A DNA stretch of 64,000 bases. Source: Poa pratensis (taxonomy: Eukaryota; Streptophyta; Magnoliopsida; Poales; Poaceae). The DNA is taken from the NCBI GenBank assembly GCA_947311845.1, contig CAMZMU010000069.1, forward strand, positions 9,816,458 to 9,880,457, given 5' to 3'. How positions within the stretch are numbered: the first letter of the stretch is position 1; each line of letters starts with the position of its first letter. Both the position numbers and the translations under genes were made by a program. This document shows positions 1 to 11,600 of the stretch, piece after piece. The notes beneath the pieces are model-generated. The model searched no databases. It worked only from the letters and a program-made list of their open reading frames with translations, and was not told the DNA's origin.

Positions 1-1163
1 AGAAACTCCAGATTCCTCTAAAACATAACTTGTCATCTCGTAGAGGTGGCTAAATGCATGTGCATTACAGACTAGATTTATCTTTTCTTTTTGAGGGAGT
101 TTTAGATTTCTCTTATGCTCAACAACATCTTTCACGTCTCTTGGCCTTTTGTTTTGTTGGCAGAACACACCTTGGCTTGAATAGACCAGTTGTTCATCGG
201 CTCCTTTTTCTCTTTCATAAAACTGAAAATACCTAGGCGTGTAAACGTCTGTGTTCGTTCGAGTAGCTATATTTCCATCTTGAATAACTTCTGTGTAAGT
301 CCAGCAACAAGTGTTGCCGTGGTTGTATCAATTTGCTTCTGATTTACTCCTTTAAGAAGATACACCTCCAGTATGGCACTCGTACGCCACGTAGTCCTGA
401 TGGTCGGCTTCCACCAGGTTTCCAAATCTTGAAAGGGGTAAAATCTGCAACAAGTTTAAATTAATTGGTAAGTGTGAGAAACTCCTGTTAAAATATGGTC
501 ATAGCTATCACAAATGGCAAAACAGGGGGTCAAAAAAGTGCTGGATGTGATCTTCCAGAAATACTATCACAAGTTTTGGGTGTTGTACATATGAAGTTAT
601 GCGAACATCAGTATCCAAAGCGTCCCTGGTATCAAGAACCAAAAGTGACAACCACAATCTTTGACTGTTCATATGCACTTAGACTGTCCACTTGTCTTGT
701 TTGGTTTGTGAGATTTGAGCTGTCTTTAGTACTATAATTTGGGAATTTCTTAACTTTATTTGCATTATATCCGTAGTTCTTTAGTTTCTTTTTTGATAAT
801 TGCGTCATGAATTTCTATGGGATTTTCGTAAATGTGGATGTGGAATCCCCTGGAACGCTAAATCCCTATTTTAAATAAGCACTGGACTACATGATGTCCG
901 TGTGCTTGTCATGTATGCTATGCTCATGGGCATGCTTTCACATACGATAAAGCAGTGACGTTTGGATTTCTGAACTTGCATATGTTCTTCAATTTGGGGG
1001 CATATTTATTCTTAATTGTAAAGGTTGCACGAGGTTGCTACCAGAGTACTTTCTTGCTCGTTCCGTTCTTCGATCATTCATAGTTCAGTGCTCCCATTCT
1101 CTTAATTATTACCTAAAGATATCAGTTACTGATAGATTGTTTCCTTCCACAATTTTACTGCAG
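1..1163. other. Unassigned sequence upstream of CNGC exons
   Basis: No exon of the channel's S1-S5 segments could be read here in any frame, although the intact acceptor at 1161-1163 requires an upstream exon. The missing exons either lie left of the window behind a long intron or have been lost. Short open stretches around 495-737 and 1035-1160 match nothing I recognise. Confidence 0.5.
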
Positions 1164-3994
1164 AGTGTTAATCAGTGTCTACGGAATGCTTGTGTTGCGC
1201 TTAACATAACATCATGTGCTGAGTTCATAGATTGTGGATATGGCATCAATGAGCTGGATAGAGGAAATAGCAGCTGTGGTTCAACGACTCAATATCACGA
1301 AGCTGTTTTGATACTACAAGTGGTTCATTTAAGTATGGGATCTATGAGCAAGCTGTGTTACTAACCGCAGAACCTGGTGTCAACAGATATATCTATTCGT
1401 TGTTTTGGGGGTTTCAGGTAACTTGTTTCAATATTCAAACTTTTAAACTCCTAAATATATCTTACTGTCCTAAGTATGCTTATCTTCAAATGTTTGAATG
1501 CAGCAAATAAGCACTTTAGCTGGCAATCTGGTCCCAAGCTATTTTGTATGGGAAGTTCTCTTCACGAAGGGCATTATTGCATTGGGGTTGCTTCTTTTTG
1601 CATTGCTGATTGGGAATATGCAAATTTTTCTCCAATCTCTTGGAAAAAGGTAAGAAGTACTGCAAGTTTATTCACCGCAGGGCGCTGGTTTTGTTGCCAA
1701 TTGGCAAACTGAGCCACAGGCATAGAATTAAATTTGTAAAGCCTGTAATCTGATTTTGAATGCTTTACTGCAAATAGGTTGTGTTGGAAGTTTTAACTCG
1801 TAAGGATTACAGGTGGTTGGGGAAGGGGTCATGATAAGTGCTAATATTGTCAGCAGAGACCTAATGTATGGAGTACTCCAATTGAAATCAAGTCCAAACT
1901 GAGCTAGTCTCAGATGACCTACTAGAAGGGTTAAAGTGCGGTAGCATTGGGTTAATGTTAAATAATAAGTGTGGCCTTGATGGTTTGGACTTTACCTAAC
2001 GTAAAATCCTTGTATGGTCTATTGTCTGGCATAACTAGAAGTATGATTGTTTCGTTTCTGCATAGAATCCTTATGTGAACTGTAATATTAGTATGTCATA
2101 CTAACTTCTCAGTTCTTATACACTACTATGAACTTCCGAGAAAAATGAATTGTTAAAGATGTGCATTATAATGATCATGAATTGTGGTGCACTAGTTGCT
2201 GAAACTATCCTGGACTTATCGACTTATTTCCTTGCTCACAGGAGACTGGAAATGCAACTTAGGAGGCATGATGTTGAACAATGGATGAGCCACAGGCAAC
2301 TCCCAGAAGATTTGAGAAGGTATTCTACCACATGAATCAAATAACTTAGAAACCAAGCTTGTTTCCATGCTTTCTTTTAAATGAGCAAGGACTTGAACCA
2401 ATAGCACGTAAGCAAACATAAAATCTATTACCAAAGCTGCAATGAATAATAGGTGTACTAAGGTCTTTAACTTTAACCTTCCCTCAAGCTGTCCAAATTA
2501 GATAAGTAGCAATCGAGTCACCGTAGGCTAAATTTCTTGAACCTGTAGAGAGTCAGAAGTGCAGAACGGTACAGCTGGATGGCTACAAGAGGAGTGAACG
2601 AAGAAGAACTTCTGAAAAATTTACCAGAAGATATTCAAAGGGACATCCGACAGCATTTCTTTAGGTTCCTTGACAAGGTTTGGCTTTCAATAAATATTTT
2701 TCCCCAAAAAATAAGAATCTTGCTTATAGTAGTATACTAATCTTGAGAAACATGATGCGTGTCTATTTTTAGTTCCGCTTATTCACTCTGAAAGATTGTG
2801 CAATCTCGGAGGCTATATGTGACAAGCTAAAGCAGAACCTCTATATTAGTGGAAGCGACATTCTTTGTCGGGGCCAACCTGTTGAAAAGATAGTCTTCGT
2901 AGTGCGGGGTAAACTGGAAAGTATCAGTGCAGACGGAAGCAAGTCCTCAGTGAATGAAGGAGCTGTATGTGGTGTTGAGGTCCTTGCTTGGTATTTGGAG
3001 CAGCAGTCTTTATCCAACAGAGGTTAGCAGAAATTTTCTCTAGTTTAGAGCTCTTGCATTTGTTTTTCTCTTAGTTTGACTGTTGTATTATTATCTTCTC
3101 TAGGGGAATCTTGTATTATATTATTCGCTATATTACATAATACAAACTGTTATTGTAATAGGTGGTGGAAATATGAAAGTTCACTGGGTGGCAGCACGTA
3201 CCATCAGGTGCTTAACGAACGTTGAAGCTTTCGTATTGCAAGCAAGTGATCTGGAAGCTGTCATTTTGCAATTTTCAACATCATCGCTTAATCCACTTGT
3301 GGTCGCTGCAATCAGGTAAGGAATTCAGCCCATCCTTAAGTGTAGCCTATTAACCGTCATCCAGTTTTTGCTCAGCTGTAACAAGTACAAACTTTCTTCC
3401 ATTTTTCTCTATCGTATGAGCAATTGAAGTTGTGACAAAGTATGACGTACACTTTTCAGGGTGATTCACACTGACAGAGCTCGAGTACCTTGTTTTAGAG
3501 AAAACTAATAACATGTTATATTGCTTCAAAGAAAAAACATGTTCTACACTACCAAGAACAACTAACATGTATAACTAAGAGAGGCTTATTGTGTCACTTT
3601 ATTCATTGATATGTTTGCTCCGGAACTGTCAGCTTCTACCTTGAACTAGTCACGCTTAGCACTTGGACACCAAACCACTAGCAACGTGACTAATCAACAG
3701 GAACAAATATGTGTTTAATCTGCTGGTCAGCATTGCATCTGCCTGAACCTCTCATAGCTTAAGTTCGAGTGAGAGCATCCTCATGCAAGTCCCCATCTTA
3801 TTCTGTCTACTGATGCTTGGATCATCTTGAGCAGGTACGACTCACTGACTTGGAGGACTGTCGCGGCAAGCCACATCCAGCTCGCGTGGAGGGACCGGCA
3901 AATGCGACTGAAAAAGAGAGCCGAGAAGCAGTTGAGGGATAAAAGGCTATTCCCGGCAGTGCCCTTTTTTGTGTACAATACAATCGGCTTATAG
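1164..3994 (+). CDS. CNGC: Cyclic nucleotide-gated ion channel, 3' half (CNGC19/20-like)
   Basis: Plant CNGCs are plasma-membrane Ca2+-permeable channels gated by cyclic nucleotides and calmodulin. Visible exons with GT..AG borders are 1164-1417, 1504-1649, 2242-2319, 2551-2677, 2773-3022, 3162-3315 and 3835-3994 (stop TAG). They encode in order an extracellular pore-turret segment with NQCLRNAC, the pore and S6 (FWGFQ, STLAGNLVPSYFVWEV, GLLLFALLIGNMQ), the C-linker (RRHDVEQWMSHRQLP, ERYSWMATRGVNEEELL), the cyclic-nucleotide-binding fold (GSDILCRGQPVEKIVFVVRG) and an IQ-type helix (SHIQLAWRDRQMR). The cysteine-rich turret suggests group IVa. In exon 1164-1417 the frame reading NQCLRNAC differs from the frame reading FDTTSGSFKYGIYEQ, so the exon is frameshifted near 1270-1280. 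S1-S5 and the N terminus are not in the window. It is either a recent pseudogene or a gene with one base error. Confidence 0.82.
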
Positions 3995-4746
3995 GTTCTG
4001 ATGCTACATAGGTAGGAGTAGGAGAACGTACTACTTTCATGTGTCCCGATATGGGTTTCTGGCTCTCTCGGATTTTGCCGCTATGCGTTGGTGTGCCGTG
4101 AGCAGTGAGCTCCCTTCCGTATAATGATGAGGAGATAATAGATGGTCTGACAAGGAGATAACAGATGGTCTGCTAATGTGCGTAAAATGCGCCCTTTAGA
4201 ATAGGTCTGTACTTAGTTACTAGGCGGCTCGGTGCAGGGGCATGCACTTATGTTCGGAGGAAAAGAAATGTTGCGATGGACTAAACCAGCTGGGACCTCA
4301 TACCTTACAGATACGTGGCCTGCTGTTACAGTAGTACTTCCCTTCGATTTTGTTTTGCCTTTGAAACTCAATACAATTGTTTTGTTCATCAGCTCCTTGT
4401 CGACAGAAAAAAGGCACACAGGCCTGGTTGAGGAGACCAGCGTCAGAACACCAGACCATGTAGCACTACTAAAACGAGGCCAGCAGAGGGAAGAAGCCCC
4501 TGGCATTATATCAAGCTAGGCACGCGCGCACCTGCGGAGCCGGGCTGCCGGGGGCTCGAACGCCGGTCGTTGGAGCACGTGCGGACGGCTGCGGGCTGCT
4601 ACCAAATGGCCTATGCCCAGTTCCCTCGCAGCACTACTAGCTGTCTAGCTGACTCGCACGGTTGCAACATAGCCACCGACGAACCAGTTCGCTCGCGTGC
4701 ATCTCATGTAGTCTCGAGAATTGCTGGTAGAGACTGCATCCAAACT
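3995..4746. other. Intergenic: CNGC 3' flank
   Basis: This holds the presumed 3' UTR and downstream flank of the channel gene. Overlapping open frames on both strands at 4213-4519 have no recognisable motif and look like chance. No RNA gene is seen. Confidence 0.5.
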
Positions 4747-4747
4747 A

Positions 4748-4839
4748 CTCCCTCCGATCCTAAAAACTGTCGCAACTTATACGTACATGTTGTGCATGTT
4801 ACGTTCTTTTCTCACGACACTAAAAATGGATCGAGGGAG
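4748..4839. mobile_element. Stowaway MITE (Tc1/mariner type)
   Basis: The left end CTCCCTCCGATCC and right end GGATCGAGGGAG are near-perfect inverted repeats, flanked by TA at 4746-4747 and 4840-4841. Both features are diagnostic of Stowaway. The element is about 92 bp with no coding capacity. Confidence 0.85.
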
Positions 4840-4841
4840 TA

Positions 4842-5323
4842 TATGCTGTTTCAATAGTGATCCATCCACTCGTCATCCGCTCAATAACCTCTAGGAATTC
4901 GAGACAAATCTCTAGAATACATCAACATGTCATGGAAGAAGTGTTTCCTTAAAGGATAAGTTCTCCCCCACGGTGGCTTAAAGAGACAAATGTTTAGCCA
5001 TTCGGACCCTGGACGTCAAAATGGGTTCCGAGCTTAGCTCAGAGAGCTTCTGGACCCATCCGAACCAAGTACTCCCTACATCACGGTTTATTGGCCTTCA
5101 AGTAAGAGCAGTGTGACCAGGGTGATTGCTCATAGGGCAAAAAAAAAAAATCTTAGCATTTTCTTTAACCAATCAACGGGAGTAAAAAACACACTTGGCC
5201 CCACATAATTATGGCAGTCAAATAAAGCCATCCACATGACGGGCCCTTTGCATGGATGAAGCATGCAACGCAAGTGACCAATCCAACCGCAGAAACCGGC
5301 GCATGCAATAGATCGAGGGTCCC
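4842..5323. other. Intergenic, nothing recognised
   Basis: No convincing ORF, RNA gene or terminal repeat was found. It contains a short A-run at about 5140-5150. Confidence 0.4.
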
Positions 5324-5326
5324 TTA

Positions 5327-6493
5327 TGCCTCGTTTGGATGTTTACATTGAGGCTAGATATTAGACATTCGGGAGGTGAATATCCCAAATCTGGGTATTC
5401 GGGCGGAACATTGAGGTGTTGAACTTTTGCCTGCGGAGCCCGTTCCCGAATGTCTTGGGTTGGAGCTCGACGGCTGATTGATATTCGGGCCGAATCGTTT
5501 TCCTCTCCACTCCCCTTGATAGTGTGTCTCTCGATCGACCTCTCTGTCAAAACCCTCCGTCCGAGCTTCCGCCAACCGCCCCATCTCCTCTGCCTCCGCC
5601 CAACCGCCCCATCTCTCTGCCTCTGCCTCTGGAGAGCCTCCGCCCAACCGCCCATCTCCTCTGCCTCTGGAGAGCCTCCGCCTAACCCCCCCCCCCCCAT
5701 CTCCTAGCACCCTCTCCTCGCCGCTCCTCACAGCCGTTTCTTCTCTTTGCAGGTACGAGCGTAGCCAACCGAACATGAGAGGGACGATGAGAAATCCGGC
5801 GCCCGGCTAAGTATTCTGCCGCCCTCCCCTTTCTTCCTGGCACGCAACCCTCATATCTCCTTTCTGGACCACCTCCTCCTCTCTCAATGTCCTCTCTTTG
5901 CACTGTACAGGCGAGGCACCAGCTGGAGGCGTGCGCCTGTCCACCGGAATCGGAGGTGGAGCGCGTTGACTCCCCGCCAAAAAGGCTTGCCATGTACCAT
6001 GGTGTCGGGGATGGCGCTGCGCCCACACCGCATAGAAGCATGGCCGCCGGCAGAAGCATGAGAGGGGTCAAGGCGGGTAGAGAGCGTCGCCCTGTCCTCT
6101 CTCTGTTTCTTTGCGCAGTACACCGACGACCCGAAGCTGCTAGTTTGGCTCTTTGCTTTCCTTTGTCGATCTTTTTATTTTAATTTTCTTTTTATTGATA
6201 TATGATATACAATTATTCAATTACTTGTGCAGTACAATCAAAATTTACACATGTTTTATTTTAAAAACATGTGGAAAACGGTATAATGATTTTACTCTCA
6301 TACAAATGCAGTCCATCGTTTTTGACCATCCAAACAACATCTGACATTCAATCTTGATATCAACTCTAGAATGTGAATATCTAAACATCCAAACAGAAAT
6401 ATTGACATTCAGTCTCAATATCAATATCCTGTGATATTGATATTCAACCCAATATAATGTCTAGCCTCCCAATGCAAACATCCAAACGGAGCG
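5327..6493. mobile_element. PIF/Harbinger-like non-autonomous element with gene-like cargo (copy 1)
   Basis: The left end (TGCCTCGTTTGGATG...) and the reverse complement of the right end (CGCTCCGTTTGGATG...) match over some 40 bases, and both arms then run into ATTGA/GATATT-rich subterminal repeats. TTA occurs immediately outside both ends (5324-5326 and 6494-6496), the target duplication expected of PIF/Harbinger. The interior at about 5500-6150 is GC-rich and gene-like: a CT-rich leader, a 30-50-bp direct repeat built on CTCTGCCTCTGGAGAGCCTC, and TTTGCAG/GTACGAG splice-like borders. I see no transposase. Overlapping frames on both strands (5218-5776, 5682-6123) have no recognisable domain. 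Confidence 0.65.
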
Positions 6494-6537
6494 TTATGTC
6501 TATTAAATAGCCTAATTAATAGCTAACTGAGCCTAAT

Positions 6538-8083
6538 TGAAAGGATCGAGTAGGTTGACTAGAGGGGGGGGGGGGGTGAATAGGCAACTACAAATTTTCT
6601 TTTTCTTTTAATCAAATTGAGGTATTGCTCAAATATAAGTTCTCTATATATGCAACTAGGTGAACAATCCTATATGATGAGCAATACACAATCTGGCAAG
6701 ATATTCTAAACACGTTAAGCTAGCAATACAAGTAAAGGAAGGTTAAGAGATAACCACATGGTGACGCGGAGATGATTCCCGAAGTTCACTTCCCAATGGA
6801 AGTTATGTCTTCGTTGGAGCGGTGCGGGGTCACAAGTGAGCCCCGAATAGCCTTGATATGGCACACCGTATCTCCCTCGTGATATCCTCCAATGAGGAGT
6901 TCCACGGGACATTATATGATGCCCTCGAGGTCGGCAACAAACCTTTACAAGGATGAGGCACACTCCACAACCGAATTGAAGGCTCTCACCGAATTCACAC
7001 GGCTCCCAAAGCCACAAGAATCACAATGCCGGGGCACGTCTCCACAACTCAATTGGAGGCTCCCGGCTAGTCCCCGCGGCTCCCAAAGCCACAAGAACGA
7101 CCAACGACCGTCTAGGGTTCCAACGAACCCAAGAGTAACAAGTTCCTCAAAGGAATGGATGGGGAAATCAAATCGCTTTGGTGGAAGTGTAGATCTAGGA
7201 AATGTCCAAAAAAAATCCTGCGAGTCCTCTTTATATACACAGAGGCTCGCTAGGTTACAAAGGAAACTTCCTCCACAAGGAATACATTGACCGAAACCTA
7301 CTTGGAGACTAACTCCTCCTCACGTCTTTCAGGATATGTCTTCTAGATCCTTCTCCTTGTGGCGATACGACATTGGGCTTGCTTTCATGTAGGCCTTTAT
7401 TGTGTGAGTAAACTGGGTCCCACTTATTGATATGGGCCACGGGTTAATCCACAAAGTTGTTACCCACGAGTAAAAAAGTGTAGATCTAGGTCAACTCTCC
7501 CAAGTCCTAGAAGGACAAGGTGTTTGAGTGGGTAGGGAGAGAGACCTAGGAGTTTCAAGCTTGCAACAATGGTGGGTGAGATATTTCTGGTCATGGTACC
7601 TGTCTTGGAGAAGAAGAGGTGTCTTAAATAGGTCCACTGAAAAACTAGCCGTTTAGGACAGAATCGTGCAATTCGGAATGCATCCGGATTTGACTCGGAA
7701 TAATCCGACATCATCCGGAATTCCGGACCAAATCCAAACCATTCGGATTTCGTCCAGATTGGCCTGTTTTTCAGCAGATCTATTTCCTGTCTATTTCCAC
7801 CAAGGTTGTAGGAAGGCTGTGGGGTGCAAATATGGTTTGTGGGTATACAAAAGATTTCCCCAAGCTTTCCAAAGAGTAACCCCTCTTGATAGTACGGCTT
7901 CCCTATGACTCAATAAATTAAATCTACGGGACACCGGCTTCGATCTTTTTCCTTCTTGAGGGGTCAACCATTGTCATGTGCATTTCATCAATTGTACCTG
8001 TAGTATTTTAGCACACGGTAAGATCATCACTTATGTTGTTAACAAACACCCAAAACTTAGATTAGAAGACTCATGTCCTTTCA
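6538..8083 (-). repeat. Sirevirus 3' LTR
   Basis: It is collinear with the LTR at 38740-39993 but carries a 276-bp insertion (7200-7475) and lacks about 20 bp near 7690. On the - strand a run of TCCGGA/CGGAAT palindromes (about 7665-7770) sits just upstream of a TATA-like CTATTTAAG (about 7623-7632), a likely U3 promoter. Confidence 0.9.
7200..7475 (+). mobile_element. Short retroposon insertion in LTR
   Basis: This stretch is present in the left LTR and absent from the right one. It is flanked by the 15-bp direct repeat AAGTGTAGATCTAGG (7185-7199 and 7476-7490) and ends in a short A-run, which are the marks of LINE-mediated retroposition. No Pol III A/B boxes are visible. In reverse complement it contains a TATATAAAG box and looks like part of some LTR promoter, so its source is unclear. 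Confidence 0.65.
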
Positions 8084-8099
8084 GTCTCCCCCTTTTTGG
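8084..8099 (-). other. Sirevirus polypurine tract
   Basis: On the - strand the sequence CCAAAAAGGGGGAGAC abuts the TG that starts the 3' LTR. This is the plus-strand DNA priming site and resembles the purine tract typical of Sireviruses. Confidence 0.75.
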
Positions 8100-8647
8100 T
8101 GTTTGATGACAACATAAGGATTTGCATAAAACAGTATATATGATATGCTTAGTGCAAGTGATCTACAAAAATATAGACAGGCTCCCTTTGATGTATGCAC
8201 TAATAAGAATTGCATTTGAATACATAGAGCACACACAACAATGATCAATGCTCCCCCTATATTTTATAGACCAAGAATGTGTGCAGTAAATGGCAATTTC
8301 AGCATAATCAAGATGAAGATGCACACAATTAAGTAAGACATGATAAGATGAATGGAGAAAGACTAACACATCGATATAGAGATAAATAACAAAGTCTAGT
8401 CTTAAACATCACAACTAATGGATGTCTTACCACATACAAACCATGGTCCAAAATAAACAAGTAGTTCAACACCTAATGAAGATAAGATAGAGAGTACAAG
8501 CTTATAAGATCAAAATAAATGACAAGAAGCTTGTACTCCACCCATGCAAAACCCTGGAGATATCCTAATAGATCTCATTCTCCCCCTTTGGCATCAAGAC
8601 ACCAAAAAGGAGAGAAGAGCGATGCTAACGCCCAAAACCATCTAACC
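8100..8647 (-). other. Sirevirus 3' untranslated region
   Basis: About 550 bp lies between the stop of the extra ORF and the polypurine tract. It is AT-rich with no ORF or further insertion that I can recognise. CTCCCCC repeats near 8250 and 8580 are additional purine tracts when read on the - strand. Confidence 0.5.
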
Positions 8648-11600
8648 CTACGCTTCCTCCTCATTCTCATCATCCTCCTCATCATCCTCCTCATCATCCG
8701 CAGAACCATCAGCTGGAGGAATCCCAAAGAGGAAATCATCATCTGTCATCGGTGGCATAGTGATGTCCACAAACGCAGAGGGAGCCAAGGAAGCCTCATC
8801 ATCAGCTATAGTCAAACAAGCAGCCCTCCTATCGGCATTCTGTATGCGACGACCCTCCTTGGCCAACTCTCGAGCATCGTGACTGTACGCACGGGCATCA
8901 CGGCAAGCAGAGAACATGGTCTGGAAAAACTGAGAGACTGCACTGCTGCCCTTCTTCTTCTTGGGAGCGGAAGTTGAGGCACGAGAGGTGGAGGTAGTAG
9001 GAATCTGAGGGCCTTTGCCTTTGGCATACTCTGGAGTCTCAGGACCATATGTGAATACTGGAGTAAGCAGCTCAGGCTCAAAGATGTCACGGCAAAACAT
9101 AATAGTGTCACTAGCAAGACGGTTAATGAACTTCTGAATGAGAGGGCCATATGCTGGAGTCCTCTTGCCACAGACCCCCTTCTGAATCTCATTGTAGATG
9201 AAATCTATAACATCAATCTTCCTCTGGCTATTGGGCTTGGTAAAATACATGAGGTTAGTCATATACCCACGAACAGCGGACACATCCCCAGACTTGCTCA
9301 TGATGTTTTCACGGAAAATCTTGGCAAGCATGTTGTAGAATGGATACATGTGAGAGATAAAGGGAGGATTGACCTCATCACAGCCAGGAGGATAGAAGTC
9401 TGCTAGAATTTCCTTGGAATACTCCGTAGCTGAATGAATCTTGAAACCATAGTCCCCATTGGTGTTTTCCCAAACATATCCCAATGCAGTAGCAAAGATG
9501 GACAAATTTCTTTGATATTTAGTTGCCCCGGACATCCAAGTCATGGTGCGCATGCACTACTAGGAAAAGGGTTATAGGGAGGTTGGCATTCTGTGGCGCA
9601 CCATTAATTGGTACGCCACAGAATTATTTCTATGGCGCATGTATTCTCGTGCACCACAGAAATTTCCGACTTTCTGTGGCGCATCTTTTGCCCATGCGCC
9701 ACAGAAAGTCAAAATTCTGTGGCGCATGTCCATAGATGCGCCACAGAAAGCCAGTCTTCTGTGGCGCATGAGACACCATGCGCCACAGAATTTCTGTGGG
9801 TCCCACGTGCAATCATTGGGCCAAGGTCCTTCTGGGGACATTCTGTGGCGCACCGTGGCTGGTGCGCCACATAAACTCAACTTTCTGTGCCGCATGCTGT
9901 TGGATGAGCCACAGAAAGTTGGGTTTCCGTGGCGCACCAGCGACGGTGCGCCACAAAATGTTCACTTTCTGTGGCGCATCAAACACCATGCGCCACAGAA
10001 AGTTGGCCCACCAGATCTACAAAAAGGTGGCACCACCCTTTCCCAATGCATGTGACCTTCTTCATCCTCCCATCTAGCTCGAGCTCCTCCTCTCTCCCAT
10101 GCCATTTTGACCATCCTATTCTCCATTATTTGTTATTAAACCTACTTTATTTGATATATAATTGGTGAGGGCTTGGGGAGAGCCTCCATATATATTCTCC
10201 TCTTCTCTTTTTGTCCACTATTTTCTCTCCATCATCACACACTCTCTCTCATCGATCATAGTCACGTCTCGGCAACGGATCTGGTGTCCCCACCGGTGCT
10301 CCCTGTCGTGGATACACGTGCCCAGCTTCGCCGGCAACACCTCCAGCAATAACGTGTCGCCTGTCCTGGTGACCCCACCGGTGCTCCCTATCGTGGATCA
10401 ACATACACCAAGGCCGGAGAATAATGATAATGCGCACGAGCGGCCGGAGAATGATAGGCCGGCCGCCGGCACCGGCGCCCTTGTCTCGACATTAGCCGAG
10501 CTCGACGCCATCACCAAGGTAACTAATTAGTTAGTCCGCGACATCTTCTATGACTATATATGCCTTTGATGACTGCCATATCTCATGCATGCATGGTGCC
10601 CAACATATGTTGACTCCCAGGACATGCCTTGCATACTCCTGCATAGGGTGGGGGTCGGCGGCGAGTTGAAGGAAGTCGCAACGGCCAAGATCATACAACC
10701 TTTGACCCGCGATATGCACAACACCTGAATGAGCGAGGTCGTGATGAAAGTCAATGTGAGTGAGGTACTGCCTGAGTTCCGTGACATCGACCCCCCCACG
10801 CAACCTCCGGGAGCCGAGAAACACATGAAGCTTGGCGAATGCGGGAAGTGGATGATGGAATGGCCGAAGACCCAGATTCGTCTTGGGGATGTTCTTCATG
10901 GGGTCAGGCGCACCGGCGGCGCCACCTCGAGGCCCCGGCCCCCGGTCGTTCGGCCCCCGTCGAGGCGGCCACAAAAAGCGGTTGCGGATGAACCGGCGCC
11001 ACAAGCAGCCGTCACCACCACCCAGAAGGAACCGCCGGTCGCCGCCACCACCGGCCGGAAGCTACCGCCGGTCATCGCCGCCACCAACCGCCACAAACAG
11101 TTGTTGGGAACATCTTCACCGCAACCGTCCAAGGTTAGTTCTGACTTTCCGAATTCCCCGACTTTCCGACTTTCCCGACTAACGGATGTGCTATTGTTTA
11201 TGTTTAGGACAAAGCCGTTGCACCTCAACTTGGTGGCAACGACGACAATGAGGAGGAGGAGAATGATGTCAACGTCGATGACTACATCAACACTGGCGCC
11301 TGCATGGATGGAATGTACATGCCTCTTGTGGATGAAGAACTCTTCCGCGACCACCGCGGTCAACCTGCTCGTCCCACTTCATGCACACAACACCTGGCCT
11401 TCACCGACACGCCTCCGGATGCCGGCGATCATCAAGCTCAACCGGGTAACATTTTCAGCCCTAACACACCGCAAGAAACTGTTAAAGCGGGGTTCACTTC
11501 ACCCCCACAATCCCCAGAGATGAAGAACAAGAAGAAGCACATGAAGAGAAAAGGATCCTCCACCTCTGCGAGCCAGCCAGCTCCTAAGATCCGGGGTCTT

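Noticed and set aside
4213..4519. Overlapping ORFs of about 95 codons on both strands
   Set aside because: No motif, no splice context and both strands equally open. Treated as chance.
5218..6183. Several ORFs of 70-160 codons on both strands
   Set aside because: All fall inside the Harbinger-like element in CT- and GC-rich repeats. None carries a recognisable domain.
9585..10007. Possible CRISPR-like array (constant repeats, variable spacers)
   Set aside because: The repeats alternate in orientation as hairpin arms, lie at both ends of a CACTA element with TSD, and the genome is a plant.
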